Shown: positions 35,353 to 45,108 of the stretch, one piece after another
Numbering within the stretch: the first letter of the stretch is position 1
Layout of the letters: every line of letters starts with the position of its first letter
From: an uncultured Clostridia bacterium
GTDB lineage: Bacteria > Bacillota > Clostridia > UMGS1810
Assembly: GCA_934500705.1 (NCBI GenBank)
Contig: CAKSTI010000005.1
Location: forward strand, 62,001-126,000
DNA: 64,000 nucleotides
Direction of reading: 5' to 3'
The notes under the pieces: model-generated
Database searches by the model: none
Told to the model about the DNA's origin: nothing
What the model saw: only the letters and a program-made list of their open reading frames with translations
Made by a program: the position numbers and the translations under genes

Positions 35353-36345
35353 ATGACAGACTTAACATATCTTACAGATCATTATGACAAAAAAATAGAG
35401 CGCATAAATGAAATTGGCGCACCGCTTAATTTTATTTTCATTACAGATATGCACAACCGTTTAAGGGAATTTTGCGAGCCTTGGAGTGATAAAAAAGGTT
35501 TTGAACTTGCTGTTAATGCCGTGAACTCAATGCAATATATAATAGACCGCTGCCCGATAGACTGTGTTGTAAACGGTGGCGACACAGGAAATGATTATGA
35601 TTTTGACCCCAAAAAATTTTACGCAAGTCACGAGGAAATTTCCGACGCACTGTACAATCTCTCCGTGCCGGCACACAACCTTATAGGAAATCATGACGAC
35701 GGAATAGGAACTGCCAAGGATAGGGGCAACAAAGTCGATGATTTTGCCATTTTGCCGCAAAAACTCCATAAGTTGTATATGAAGAATAACCCTACCGATA
35801 AAAATTATTATTATCATAATTTTGACGACAAAGGTTTTCGATTTGTATTTTTGAACACAAGTGACCTGCCTTATGTGAAAGACGAAAATGGAGAATATTT
35901 TTTTCATTGGCGATTGGAAATATCAAATGAACAGGCAATTTGGTTTGAAGAGGAAGCGTTAAAAACCGAAAAAAACATAATAGTTTTTTCGCACGCTCCC
36001 ATTCATACTGCCGGCATAGTCGGTTCTCTTGGCAGTCCGAAGTGCATCAATCCATATGACGATGTTTTAAATGCTCCACGTGTTTATTATAACATTAAAA
36101 AGTCGGAGAACGTCGTGGCGACAATTAGCGGGCATGTGCATTATGATAATTTGCTGTATGACGACAATATGCTCACCGTTACAACTGCAAGTGCTTTTGC
36201 GGATTATTTCCTGCCCACATGCCCAAAAAGGGAATACAAAACCTATACAGAAACCGCATTTGATGTATTTTCTATCAAAGATAATGTGATGTATATAACA
36301 CGTTTTGGTGCCGGAGAAGACAGGATTGCTCCTATTTTAAGGTGA
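35353..36345 (+). CDS. Calcineurin-like metallophosphoesterase
   Basis: A 330-residue protein without signal peptide. All blocks of the metallophosphoesterase fold are present: D32-M-H34, G-G-D77, G-N113-H114-D115, S-H214-A-P and G-H261-V-H263, which bind two metal ions. Such enzymes cleave phosphomonoesters, phosphodiesters or nucleotides; the substrate cannot be read from the sequence. Its stop is 5 nt before the ATG of the GH106-like gene, so the two are translationally coupled and may act on one substrate, for example a phosphate-bearing glycan fragment, or the phosphatase may serve signalling. Confidence 0.88.
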   Translation: MTDLTYLTDHYDKKIERINEIGAPLNFIFITDMHNRLREFCEPWSDKKGFELAVNAVNSMQYIIDRCPIDCVVNGGDTGNDYDFDPKKFYASHEEISDALYNLSVPAHNLIGNHDDGIGTAKDRGNKVDDFAILPQKLHKLYMKNNPTDKNYYYHNFDDKGFRFVFLNTSDLPYVKDENGEYFFHWRLEISNEQAIWFEEEALKTEKNIIVFSHAPIHTAGIVGSLGSPKCINPYDDVLNAPRVYYNIKKSENVVATISGHVHYDNLLYDDNMLTVTTASAFADYFLPTCPKREYKTYTETAFDVFSIKDNVMYITRFGAGEDRIAPILR

Positions 36346-36350
36346 AAGTT

Positions 36351-39065
36351 ATGAACATAAAATGTGTTAAAAAATCATTTTGCCCAATACCGTTTTGGTC
36401 TTGGAACGAAAAGTTGAATATGAAAGAAACGATGCGGCAGGTAAAAATTATGCATAAAGTCGGATTAGGCGGATTTTTCGTGCACGCAAGGGGTGGACTT
36501 CAAACGGAATATATGGGGGACGAATGGTTTGAAAATATAAAAGCGGCAATAACTGAGGCAAAAAAATATGGTATGTCCATATGGGCTTATGATGAAAACG
36601 GCTGGCCAAGCGGATTTGGAAACGGTGCGGTAAACGGACTTGGAGAAAAATATCAGCAAAAGTATTTACATATTGAAGAGGGAAACAAAAGTACGGAACA
36701 TACTGTGTGCAATATCAACGGGCATCATGTGTACTACGAAGTAAATCCTTTTTATGTCGACAATCTCGATAAAGAAGTTGTGAAAGAATTTATTAAAGCT
36801 GCATATGAGCCGTATTATGAGAAAGTTGGCAATGATATAGAAGGAATATTTACTGACGAACCGCAGCTTTCCGGCTGTGGTATACCTTGGAGTTTTGTTC
36901 TTCCTGAAGAGTACAAAAAAGAGTACAGTGAGGACTTGCTTTCGGTCATCGACCGATTGTTTTACAAAGTTAGAGATTTTGCGGATACGAGAATGAAATT
37001 TTGGCGACTCGTTGCAAAGCTCTTTTCCGAGAGCTATTCCAAACAAATCTATATGTGGTGCGATAAGCGAGGACTCAAGCTCACAGGACATATGGCGAGC
37101 GAAGAAAATCTAATTACACAAATAATGAGAAACGGTGCGGTTATGCCGCACTATGAGTACTACCACATCCCGGCGATAGACAAGCTTGCAAGGAATATTG
37201 AACATTCGCTTGCACCTCTTCAAGTGAGCTCGGTTGCGCATCAGACCGGGAAAAAGCAAGTTATGACGGAATCCTTCGCTCTTTGCGGACACGGTGTTTC
37301 GTTCAGCGAGCTGAGAAGAATTTTAGAGTGGCAAATGGTAAGAGGAATAAATCTGTGTTGTCCGCATCTTGAGGGGTATTCGCTAAGAGGAATACGGAAA
37401 AGGGATTATCCGCCGGCAATGTACTATCAACAGCCGTGGTGGGAGGATTACGGCAAATTTATTAAATCTATGTCGAGAATTGGGGCGTTGTTGACGGAGG
37501 GCAAGGTCGATTTTGATACGCTTGTCATTCATACACAGTCAACGGCATGGATATGCTTTGATTTAAACGAGAACAATGAACTCAATCGGTATAACGAAGA
37601 ATTTTTAAAAACAATAGATATTTTGCAGAGAAAGCATATTGTTTTTGATCTTGGTGATGAAATAATTCTTGAGCGTTATGCGAGCGTGAAAAAAAACAAA
37701 TTCATTGTAGGGGAAATGGAATACAGCACTGTTATCATACCGCCGTATATAAGATTTTTCGACAATACGCAAAGACTTATAAATGAATTTAAAGCAAATG
37801 GCGGCAGGGTATTAACTGCCGACGAGGCAGAGGAAAATCGTGTCATTGACAATGAAAATATTACATATACAAGGCGTATGCTTAACGGTACAGCGGTGCA
37901 TTATTTCGTAAATTCTACCGAGTCGGATCAAGACAGTAATATTTTTGTCGGCAACTCACGTCTTGATATTGAAACAGGCGAGTTTAAGAGATTTGAGGGT
38001 AAGTATAGTTTTAAACCAATGGATAGCATTATTGTAGCGGACATTCCTAACGAAGAATTCAGCACAAGTTTAAAAAAAGCATTAAAAAAGCTTTCGCTCG
38101 CCGGTGAGTGGAGTATTGTTAAAAGCACGGAAAATTCAATAACTCTTGACTATTGTGACTGCTTTATTGATAATGAATTTAAAGGGCATATTCCGGTCAC
38201 ATCTGTCCAAACACTTGCCTGTGAAAAAAGGCAACCTGTAACTGTGAAATGTGTTTACAGTTTAAATATTAAAAAAGTTCCCCAAAAAGCTGAGTTGGTG
38301 TGTGAAACTCCTGAAATTTTCAAGTTTAGTTTGAATGGGAGAGATTTTGACTTTTGCGACAGAGGGTATTACGTAGATATATCTTTTAGAAAAACAAATA
38401 TTTGCAAATACTTAAAAGAGGGTATGAACCAAATTGAAATTACCTGCAACTTCGCTCAGTCGGACAAGGTATATAAATCAATAGATAATGCAACTGTTTT
38501 TGAAAGTGAGAGAAACAATCTGACATATGATATGGAGATAGAACCTATTTACATAATCGGAGATTTCTCGGTAGAAACATCATATGATTTTGAAAAGATG
38601 GACAATAACGCAGTGCGATGTGGCGGTAAGTTTGTGCTCAATAGTCCACGAGATTGCCTAATGCTAAATAATATTGAACAGCAAGGATTTCCGTTTTTTT
38701 CCGGAAAACTATGTATGAAAAAGGGTTTTGTTTTAAGCAGCACAAATTATTGCCTTGATTTTAATATGAATGGCATAAATTCTGTAAAAATAAGAGTTAA
38801 CGGAAAAAATGTTTCAACAGTTATATGGAATAATGCAAGTGTTGATATAAGTCAATATCTCGTAACCGGTTACAATGAAATTGAGCTTACCATTGCAAAT
38901 AATTTGAGGAATCTGCTCGGCCCGCATCATCTCAATAAAGGTGAATGTCATTGCGTGTGCGCATCGCATTTTTTTGAAGGAGTTAATCTTTGGAGTTGGG
39001 AAAAAGGTGCAGTGAATGATTGGAACACAGGGTATTGTTTCATAGAAACAAGCATAACTCAATAG
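36351..39065 (+). CDS. GH106-like glycosidase (alpha-L-rhamnosidase-related)
   Basis: A 904-residue protein without signal peptide. The N-terminus P-F-W-S-W-N-E-K-L, then G-L-G-G-F-F-V-H-A-R-G-G and W-A-Y-D-E-N-G-W-P-S-G, is typical of large TIM-barrel enzymes grouped around GH106 alpha-L-rhamnosidases. Acidic candidates are E170 in F-T-D-E-P-Q and E307 in M-T-E-S-F. The C-terminal third looks like galactose-binding beta-sandwiches (I-R-V-N-G-K-N-V). ATG 36351 is preferred over GTG 36342 because AGGTGA ends 5 nt before it. Specificity for rhamnose is not certain: many relatives are uncharacterised. A cytoplasmic position implies it acts on imported oligosaccharides. Confidence 0.72.
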   Translation: MNIKCVKKSFCPIPFWSWNEKLNMKETMRQVKIMHKVGLGGFFVHARGGLQTEYMGDEWFENIKAAITEAKKYGMSIWAYDENGWPSGFGNGAVNGLGEKYQQKYLHIEEGNKSTEHTVCNINGHHVYYEVNPFYVDNLDKEVVKEFIKAAYEPYYEKVGNDIEGIFTDEPQLSGCGIPWSFVLPEEYKKEYSEDLLSVIDRLFYKVRDFADTRMKFWRLVAKLFSESYSKQIYMWCDKRGLKLTGHMASEENLITQIMRNGAVMPHYEYYHIPAIDKLARNIEHSLAPLQVSSVAHQTGKKQVMTESFALCGHGVSFSELRRILEWQMVRGINLCCPHLEGYSLRGIRKRDYPPAMYYQQPWWEDYGKFIKSMSRIGALLTEGKVDFDTLVIHTQSTAWICFDLNENNELNRYNEEFLKTIDILQRKHIVFDLGDEIILERYASVKKNKFIVGEMEYSTVIIPPYIRFFDNTQRLINEFKANGGRVLTADEAEENRVIDNENITYTRRMLNGTAVHYFVNSTESDQDSNIFVGNSRLDIETGEFKRFEGKYSFKPMDSIIVADIPNEEFSTSLKKALKKLSLAGEWSIVKSTENSITLDYCDCFIDNEFKGHIPVTSVQTLACEKRQPVTVKCVYSLNIKKVPQKAELVCETPEIFKFSLNGRDFDFCDRGYYVDISFRKTNICKYLKEGMNQIEITCNFAQSDKVYKSIDNATVFESERNNLTYDMEIEPIYIIGDFSVETSYDFEKMDNNAVRCGGKFVLNSPRDCLMLNNIEQQGFPFFSGKLCMKKGFVLSSTNYCLDFNMNGINSVKIRVNGKNVSTVIWNNASVDISQYLVTGYNEIELTIANNLRNLLGPHHLNKGECHCVCASHFFEGVNLWSWEKGAVNDWNTGYCFIETSITQ

Positions 39066-39076
39066 GGGGATTAGAA

Positions 39077-40042
39077 ATGAAGGATATATACGAAAAAATA
39101 AAAACGCCGTATAAATACGGTGCAGTTGTTAAGTTCGACGATTATCTTACAGACAGCCCGACGGTGTTTAGGTATAAAAACAAATGGTATATGTATTACG
39201 TTAGAATATCCAAAGATTGCACGAATTCCGGCTATGAAACACATTTTTCAAGCAGTGATGACTTATTGCACTGGAAATACGAGGGTGTTATATTAAGACG
39301 CAGCTGCAATCAAAGCTGGGATTCAAGGCAGTGTGGGGGATATGCGGCATTTCCGGACATAACGTTTGGCGGTACAAATGAGATAAAACCAATAAACGGG
39401 GAATACTACATTGCATATATTGGAGGTAATAAGGATGGGTATGAACCCGATCCTCTCCAGCTTGGAATGGCATACTCCAAAAATCCGACAGACCCTAACG
39501 GGTTTGTAAAAATAGAAAGACCGGTTTTGAGTCCGCTTGATAACGACGCAAGAAAGTACGAAAACAGATCAATTTTTAAACCCTACATTTTTGAAGATGA
39601 AAATTTTTCGCTTGGATACAAGTATGTCAATGTATACAATGCACGAGCCTCAGATACCAAGGAGCGTATATATCTTGCGGTGTCAAATAATGGTGTAAAC
39701 TGGAAAAGATACGGCAAAAATCCTATAATAGACGAAACCGAAACAATAGATAATCTTAATATAAGCGGAGATCCGCAGATTGTTTTGATTGATGACATAT
39801 ATGTAATGATTTATTTCAGAGCAACATTTACAGGTACGGCATACAATAATTTTGCTGTTTCCAAAGACCTTGTAAATTGGCGTGTATGGGACGGAAAGCC
39901 ACTTATAAATAGCGAGTACGAGTGGGAGAATGTATACGCCCATAAGAGCTATGTTTTAAAATATGGCGATACGGTTTATCATTTTTACTGCGCCGTAAAT
40001 GATAAAAACGAGCGATTTATAGCGCTTGCAACTTCAAAATAG
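39077..40042 (+). CDS. Five-bladed beta-propeller glycosidase-like protein (GH43/GH32/GH130 fold)
   Basis: A 321-residue protein without signal peptide. D26-S-P-T-V-F-R-Y-K-N-K-W-Y-M-Y-Y opens blade one as in GH43/GH32-type enzymes, with later blade marks S-S-S-D-D-L-L-H-W, A-V-S-N-N-G-V-N-W and A-V-S-K-D-L-V-N-W. The first aspartate fits a catalytic residue; the general acid could be E-W-E-N or D-P-Q-I but is not certain. ATG 39077 follows AGGGGGAT. It lies 11 nt after the GH106-like gene and overlaps no other gene. After its stop 149 nt separate it from the convergent regulator gene, with no clear terminator. Confidence 0.72.
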   Translation: MKDIYEKIKTPYKYGAVVKFDDYLTDSPTVFRYKNKWYMYYVRISKDCTNSGYETHFSSSDDLLHWKYEGVILRRSCNQSWDSRQCGGYAAFPDITFGGTNEIKPINGEYYIAYIGGNKDGYEPDPLQLGMAYSKNPTDPNGFVKIERPVLSPLDNDARKYENRSIFKPYIFEDENFSLGYKYVNVYNARASDTKERIYLAVSNNGVNWKRYGKNPIIDETETIDNLNISGDPQIVLIDDIYVMIYFRATFTGTAYNNFAVSKDLVNWRVWDGKPLINSEYEWENVYAHKSYVLKYGDTVYHFYCAVNDKNERFIALATSK

Positions 40043-40191
40043 CCCGCTGCAACAGTCAGCATCAGAATTATGGGGACACACGACGATAAACAGGGTACTG
40101 CGCAATGTGCCGTCAAATGAAACGAAAGACAAGTATGTCAAGGGCGCCTATTTGTTGGTGTTAATCTCACCATTACTATGCGGGTGGAAAT

Positions 40192-41691
40192 TTATTTAAA
40201 CTTTTTTCTGTAAGCGGACGGTGTTGTTTTAGTGTATTTTCCGAAAACTTTGCAAAAATACTTTGCGTCGTTAAATCCGCACAGTTTTGAAATTTCGGCT
40301 ATGCTTTTGTTTGTTTCCACAATCAGCTTTTTTGACTTCTCTATCCGCATACTGTTTATGTAGTGATTTATGGTTTCGTTTGTTACGGATTTAAAGGTTC
40401 CGCACAGGTAATTTGCGTTTATGTTGCAGTATTGTGCGATGTCTACTATCGAAAGATTTGGATTTGCGTAATTCTGCTCCATATAGTAAAGTGCGGTTTT
40501 AACCAGTGTGTTAAAGCCGGCGTTGTCTATGAAGTTTTCCACCTTTGACAAAATGGAGAGAATGTGGTTGTTGAGTTCGTCCAAAAACTTTGCCTTGTGA
40601 ATGTTGAACGTATCATCATAGAGATTGTATTCGTCATTGTAGGCAAGAAAATAGTTTTTAAAAAACGAATGTATGGTTTCAAAGATATTGTAATATATCT
40701 TTTTAGCCTTTGCACTGAGTATGTAGTTGTTACCGCAAAGTCCCTTGTAGAGCGACGAAACAATGTCCTTTATGCCGTCGTAATTCTCTTTGGCAAGGGC
40801 GCTGTATATTTCGTCGGGGATTTTTTCAATCCCGGAGGGAACATTGTTTTGCGGTTCCTTGTAAATTACAAGTGTGTTGGGCTTAAAGAAAAATGCGCTG
40901 TCGAGTGCGGACGAGGCGTTTTCGTATGAAATATGCACGTTTTTGCGCCCCTTTTCAAAACTCCCCACGGCGCATTTAAAAAGTTCGCCGTCATTGATTT
41001 TTGCCAAAAATTCATTAAATATCCTCTCAACGTCCGCCCGTACGGCAGGGCTGTTTCCGGATAAAATTACTTCAAGCGTCCCGTCACTTCTGAAACGGCT
41101 GAGCATACTCATAGAGTATTTTGCCGAGGCATCTTTAATCAGCTTTGTTATGGGGGACATATACTCACTGCACGGGACTACGGCGGCACATACAAAGTTT
41201 TCGTTCGAGAGGAACTTTTTGCGTGCGTCGCTGAGCGTTTCGTCAGATGGTCTTTTGTTCTTGACAATGCACTCCATAAACTCTGCGTCTGCCTTTCCGT
41301 CGGGGTAGGCGCCGCTGCGGACGATTTCCGCTTCTGCCTTTTTAACCGCCGCTTTAAATTCATCGGAATCGAGCGGTTTTTCGAGAAAGTCCACGACGTT
41401 GAGCTTTATTGCGGTTTTAAGGTATACCTTGTCGGAGTAGCCGGAAAAGAAAATCACCTTGCATTTGGGGTACAGAGATAAAATCCTCTGTGCAAGCTCC
41501 GTTCCGAGCATCCGGGGCATACTTATGTCTGTGATGAGAATATCGGGATTAAATGACCTTGCAGTTTCAAGCGCAGTAATTCCGTTTGCCGCCTCGACTA
41601 TGCACTCGTCGGTGTAGCCGATGTCGGTAAGCTCATTTTTAATCTGTTTTCTTGAAGGGGTTTGGTCATCAACAATCATTACTCGTATCAT
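40192..41691 (-). CDS. YesN-type response regulator with AraC DNA-binding domain (second system)
   Basis: A 499-residue regulator: receiver domain with D8-D9 and phospho-acceptor D55 (I-T-D-I-S-M-P), lysine in F-L-E-K-P, a long middle region, and a C-terminal AraC domain. The latter shows Y-C-N-I-N-A-N-Y-L-C-G-T-F-K and C-G-F-N-D-A-K-Y-F-C-K-V-F-G-K-Y. Its start lies within the kinase gene (23-nt overlap), so the two are made together. Divergent position next to the second importer operon makes that operon the likely target. Confidence 0.92.
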   Translation of the reverse strand: MIRVMIVDDQTPSRKQIKNELTDIGYTDECIVEAANGITALETARSFNPDILITDISMPRMLGTELAQRILSLYPKCKVIFFSGYSDKVYLKTAIKLNVVDFLEKPLDSDEFKAAVKKAEAEIVRSGAYPDGKADAEFMECIVKNKRPSDETLSDARKKFLSNENFVCAAVVPCSEYMSPITKLIKDASAKYSMSMLSRFRSDGTLEVILSGNSPAVRADVERIFNEFLAKINDGELFKCAVGSFEKGRKNVHISYENASSALDSAFFFKPNTLVIYKEPQNNVPSGIEKIPDEIYSALAKENYDGIKDIVSSLYKGLCGNNYILSAKAKKIYYNIFETIHSFFKNYFLAYNDEYNLYDDTFNIHKAKFLDELNNHILSILSKVENFIDNAGFNTLVKTALYYMEQNYANPNLSIVDIAQYCNINANYLCGTFKSVTNETINHYINSMRIEKSKKLIVETNKSIAEISKLCGFNDAKYFCKVFGKYTKTTPSAYRKKFK

Positions 41692-43408
41692 CTGAGACGG
41701 CTCCTTTTACTTTTATGGTAATTTTGGTATACTCGTTTTCCTTGCTTTCGATGGTAAGTCCGTAATCGCTGCCGAAAAAGAGTTTCAAGCGACGGTTGGT
41801 GTTCATTATGCCGACTGAGTGCGTCTTTCCGCTCAGTATGGCGTCAATCTTTTCCTGCGGTATTCCGACGCCGTCGTCTGTTATGAAAATGAGCACGTCG
41901 TCGCCGGATTTTTCGGCGGAAACGGTTATGGTTCCCACGGGGTTCTCATTTTCGAGTATGCCGTGACCGATGGCGTTTTCGACGAGCGGTTGAAGGGTTA
42001 TTTTGGGTATGCTTACGCCCATAAGCTCGTCCGGAATGTCGATTTTAAGTGTGATGGCGTTGTCGTGCTTAAAGTTTTCTATGGCGACGTAGTACGAGAT
42101 GTGCTTTATCTCGTTTTCGAGAGTTACAAGGTCGCTTTTATTGTGCAGGCTGATTTTGTAAAAGCGTGACAGGTTTTTTATGAGAAATGTCACGTCATCG
42201 GTCTTATTCTCCTTTGCCAGATATTGGATAATATCCAGCGTATTGTAGAGAAAGTGCGGTTTTATCTGCATTTGCAGAAAATTAAATTCATATTTTTTAA
42301 GTGTTTCCGAATAGTCATTATTATAGGCAATGAGGTCGTTTATGCTCGTTATCATATGATTATATGCGCTTATGGTTTCAACTATTTCGGCATTTTGGCT
42401 CGGATAGTTTTCGATTTGTTTAAGCTCACCGAATTTTGTCTTTTTCATTGCGTGGACGAGCGTGTCGAGCGACTTTATCACCGAACCGCTCGCAAGGTAC
42501 GATATTGCAAGCGAGGCGGCGGAGATTACAAGCAGAATTACAAACAGAACGGAAAACATCACATAAAGCGTCCTGTACGCAACCGATGTGCTTTGCAAAA
42601 CAATTACGTCATAGCCGGCACGGTCTATCCCTTTTTTTACGCCATAAAAATTTTCACCATTCACATTTACGGTGGCGAGTTTGCTATCGCAAAGATTTGC
42701 AAATTCATTTGTATGGCGGCAGTTTTTGCCGTCCGACGAGCAGATAATATCACCGCCGCTGTTTAAAAGAATACTGCTGCTGTTTGCCATAGAGCTTTCT
42801 TTGAGTACGTTTTCAAACACCGATATATCTGCCGAGATTTTTAGATATCCTACGATGTCGTTGTAATTGTTTTCGTTATACAGTGTGTTTACGATACAAA
42901 AATTCCTTTTATCATCGGCGGTTTCCGTGAAATAAAAGAATTTTGACGGTTTTTCTTTCAGACTTTTAAACCAACCTTTATTTTCGATACTGCTTACTCT
43001 GTCTGTCGATTGACTGTCTATAACCAAGAGGTTTTCATTCGAAGGATATAAGGTAATCTGAAGCGGAATTTTATAGTTTGACTGTGCCATCAGGAAACAC
43101 TGGGTCACATAAACGTAGTTTTTGTGGCGTTCAAATACGGACAGCTGCGATTTCTCGGCAAGGATACCCGGTATATCCGTGTTATAGCTGGTGTAGTAAA
43201 TGCAATCCTCCATACTGCTTATGTAATTATACACATTGGACGAAATTATGTTTGAGGAATACCTCATATTTGTGAATATGTCGTTTTTGGTTTTCACTAT
43301 AAAATACGACGCTGAAATGATAAAAAACGAGATGATAGCAACCAAAATGAGGGAAATCTGCGAAATAAAAAGTTTGTATCTTATACTTGCTTTTCCGGCA
43401 ACGCTCAT
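41669..43408 (-). CDS. YesM-type sensor histidine kinase (second system)
   Basis: A 579-residue kinase with two membrane segments around a large extracytoplasmic sensor region (about 35-285), a HAMP linker, the His_kinase domain with H385 in Q-I-K-P-H-F-L-Y-N-T-L-D, and an ATPase domain with P-L-V-E-N-A-I-G-H-G and D-D-G-V-G-I. GGAGGGG sits 5 nt before its ATG. Kinases of this type next to LplB/YtcP-type importers usually respond to an extracellular oligosaccharide. No binding-protein co-sensor accompanies this one, unlike the system at 5702. Confidence 0.92.
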   Translation of the reverse strand: MSVAGKASIRYKLFISQISLILVAIISFFIISASYFIVKTKNDIFTNMRYSSNIISSNVYNYISSMEDCIYYTSYNTDIPGILAEKSQLSVFERHKNYVYVTQCFLMAQSNYKIPLQITLYPSNENLLVIDSQSTDRVSSIENKGWFKSLKEKPSKFFYFTETADDKRNFCIVNTLYNENNYNDIVGYLKISADISVFENVLKESSMANSSSILLNSGGDIICSSDGKNCRHTNEFANLCDSKLATVNVNGENFYGVKKGIDRAGYDVIVLQSTSVAYRTLYVMFSVLFVILLVISAASLAISYLASGSVIKSLDTLVHAMKKTKFGELKQIENYPSQNAEIVETISAYNHMITSINDLIAYNNDYSETLKKYEFNFLQMQIKPHFLYNTLDIIQYLAKENKTDDVTFLIKNLSRFYKISLHNKSDLVTLENEIKHISYYVAIENFKHDNAITLKIDIPDELMGVSIPKITLQPLVENAIGHGILENENPVGTITVSAEKSGDDVLIFITDDGVGIPQEKIDAILSGKTHSVGIMNTNRRLKLFFGSDYGLTIESKENEYTKITIKVKGAVSDDTSNDC

Positions 43409-43442
43409 AAAAACCCCTCCAACTACATCATCTTACATAAAG

Positions 43443-43471
43443 ATTATAATTTGTTTTTACATTTGTGTCAA
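43443..43471 (-). promoter_or_regulatory. Consensus sigma-A promoter for the kinase/regulator pair
   Basis: On the minus strand TTGACA (43471-43466), 17-nt spacer, TATAAT (43448-43443): both hexamers match consensus exactly. This implies strong unregulated or repressor-controlled expression of the sensor pair. Confidence 0.85.
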
Positions 43472-43521
43472 GACTTTTGGAAAAATTACAAGATATTACA
43501 CCTTATGTGAGAAATAGCCAC

Positions 43522-43550
43522 TTTACACAAAAAACAATACGTGATAAAAT
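43522..43550 (+). promoter_or_regulatory. Promoter of the second importer operon
   Basis: TTTACA (43522-43527), 17-nt spacer, TAAAAT (43545-43550), 47 nt before the binding-protein ATG. It lies back to back with the consensus promoter of the divergent kinase gene; the ~50 nt between the two is the likely place for the AraC-type regulator to bind, though no clear repeat was found. Confidence 0.65.
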
Positions 43551-43597
43551 TTGTTTATAACAATATCACCAATATTTTTTGAAAGGGAGAAATTGCG

Positions 43598-45097
43598 ATG
43601 AAAAGATTAAAAAGGACACTGTGTTTGGTTATGGCTTTTGTGCTGCTGGCGCTTAGCGTTGGCTGCGGCGATAAGGCAAAGCAGACATCGGGTGACATCA
43701 CGAAACTTAAAATGATACTTGTGGGCGAAAAGCCTGTGGTTTTCGACGAAATTTACGGCAAACTCAACGAGATGCTCAGAAAAGACATAGGTGCCGAACT
43801 TGAAGTGGAATACTACAATTACAGCGATGTAAATCAGAAATACTCGCTTCTGTTTTCCACCGGAGAAAATTTTGATATAGTTTTTGCGGCTGACTGGCTT
43901 AAATACAACCAACAGGCGTCTAAAAACAGCTTTATGGAAATTACGGACGATATGCTCAAAAAATACGCTCCTAAAACATTTAAGACCCTCACCGAGAACG
44001 CAAAAAATGAGGCTAAGGTAAACGGCAAGATGTATATGATACCCAACACCGCCGCAGAGTACAACCTCAACGTTGCTCTCATAAGAGGCGACCTCAGAGA
44101 AAAATACGGAATGGACAAAATTGAAACAACGGACGATTTCCAGAAATATCTTGAAAACGTCGTAAAAAATGATCCGAGCATAATTCCGCTTGTCGATGTC
44201 GGAGCAGTGAGCACATTCTGGAGCTCATATGCCAACAAAACGGTAAACATTGAAATACCCAAAGGCTCGGAAATTTCATACAGCGTTGCCGACGGTAAAT
44301 TCTCTAAAAAGGATTACACCGACTGGTACATAGACGGCGTTAAAAAGACGAGAGAATTTGTGGACAAGGGCATCATTCCTGCCGACATAATCGCAAACAA
44401 AACAATATCCAATATGTTTGAAAACGGAAAAGCGGCAACATATGTTAAAAATTTGGAAACCTGCGCTACAATGGCTAAAAAGATGAGAGCGGCTCATCCG
44501 GACTGGAAAGTTGAAATATGCGACTTTTCAAAAGGCGTTCCCAAAATCGTGAATGCATCGATTTCAAATGGTCTTGCACTCAACCGTGAAACAAAGAACG
44601 TTGAAAAGTCGTTAAAGCTTATAGAACTTTTGAGAAACGACAAAAGATATTTTGACCTCACCTGGTACGGTATAGAGGGTAAGCACTGGAAAGCTGACGG
44701 CAAAAACGGTTATATTTCATTAAACAGCGAACTTCCGAACGACCAGAAGTACGAACCCGGCTGCGTTTGGGGCTGGAAAAATCAGGAGATGCTCAGAACC
44801 GACTCTACCGACATTCCGGAAAAGAAGGAAATCCTCGACCGTTGGGAGAGCGAAACCATTACAAGCGATATATACGGATTCGTATTTGACGACACGAATG
44901 TAAAGACCGAACTTGCTTCCATTGCAAGCGCTGCCTCACAGTACGGCGGACCGCTATACAATGGTATGGTTGCAAAAAACGAAATAGACTCGTCGTTTAA
45001 AACGTACCAGAAAAAATTGGAGCAGGCAGGTATCGACAAGGTATATGAAGAAACAATTAAACAGTATAAGGAATACCAGAAAACACTTAAGAAATAG
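43598..45097 (+). CDS. Oligosaccharide-binding lipoprotein (LplA/YtcQ type)
   Basis: A 499-residue extracellular solute-binding protein with a lipoprotein signal (S-V-G-C, C23). The N-terminal lobe begins I-T-K-L-K-M-I-L-V-G and contains F-S-T-G-E-N-F-D-I-V-F-A-A-D-W; the C-terminal part has W-K-N-Q-E and D-R-W-E-S, typical of the long LplA/YtcQ subgroup that takes large plant-wall oligosaccharides. It is followed at once by LplB- and YtcP-type permeases. AAGGGAGA is the ribosome site. Ligand unknown; no ATPase gene in the operon. Confidence 0.92.
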   Translation: MKRLKRTLCLVMAFVLLALSVGCGDKAKQTSGDITKLKMILVGEKPVVFDEIYGKLNEMLRKDIGAELEVEYYNYSDVNQKYSLLFSTGENFDIVFAADWLKYNQQASKNSFMEITDDMLKKYAPKTFKTLTENAKNEAKVNGKMYMIPNTAAEYNLNVALIRGDLREKYGMDKIETTDDFQKYLENVVKNDPSIIPLVDVGAVSTFWSSYANKTVNIEIPKGSEISYSVADGKFSKKDYTDWYIDGVKKTREFVDKGIIPADIIANKTISNMFENGKAATYVKNLETCATMAKKMRAAHPDWKVEICDFSKGVPKIVNASISNGLALNRETKNVEKSLKLIELLRNDKRYFDLTWYGIEGKHWKADGKNGYISLNSELPNDQKYEPGCVWGWKNQEMLRTDSTDIPEKKEILDRWESETITSDIYGFVFDDTNVKTELASIASAASQYGGPLYNGMVAKNEIDSSFKTYQKKLEQAGIDKVYEETIKQYKEYQKTLKK

Positions 45098-45108
45098 GGG
45101 TAATGACA

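Noticed and set aside
40043..40191. Possible gene remnant or regulon box (GGGTGGAAATTTATTT) between the converging genes
   Set aside because: Only the left half of the box is present, with no -10 at the right distance, and the short reading frames match nothing I recognise.
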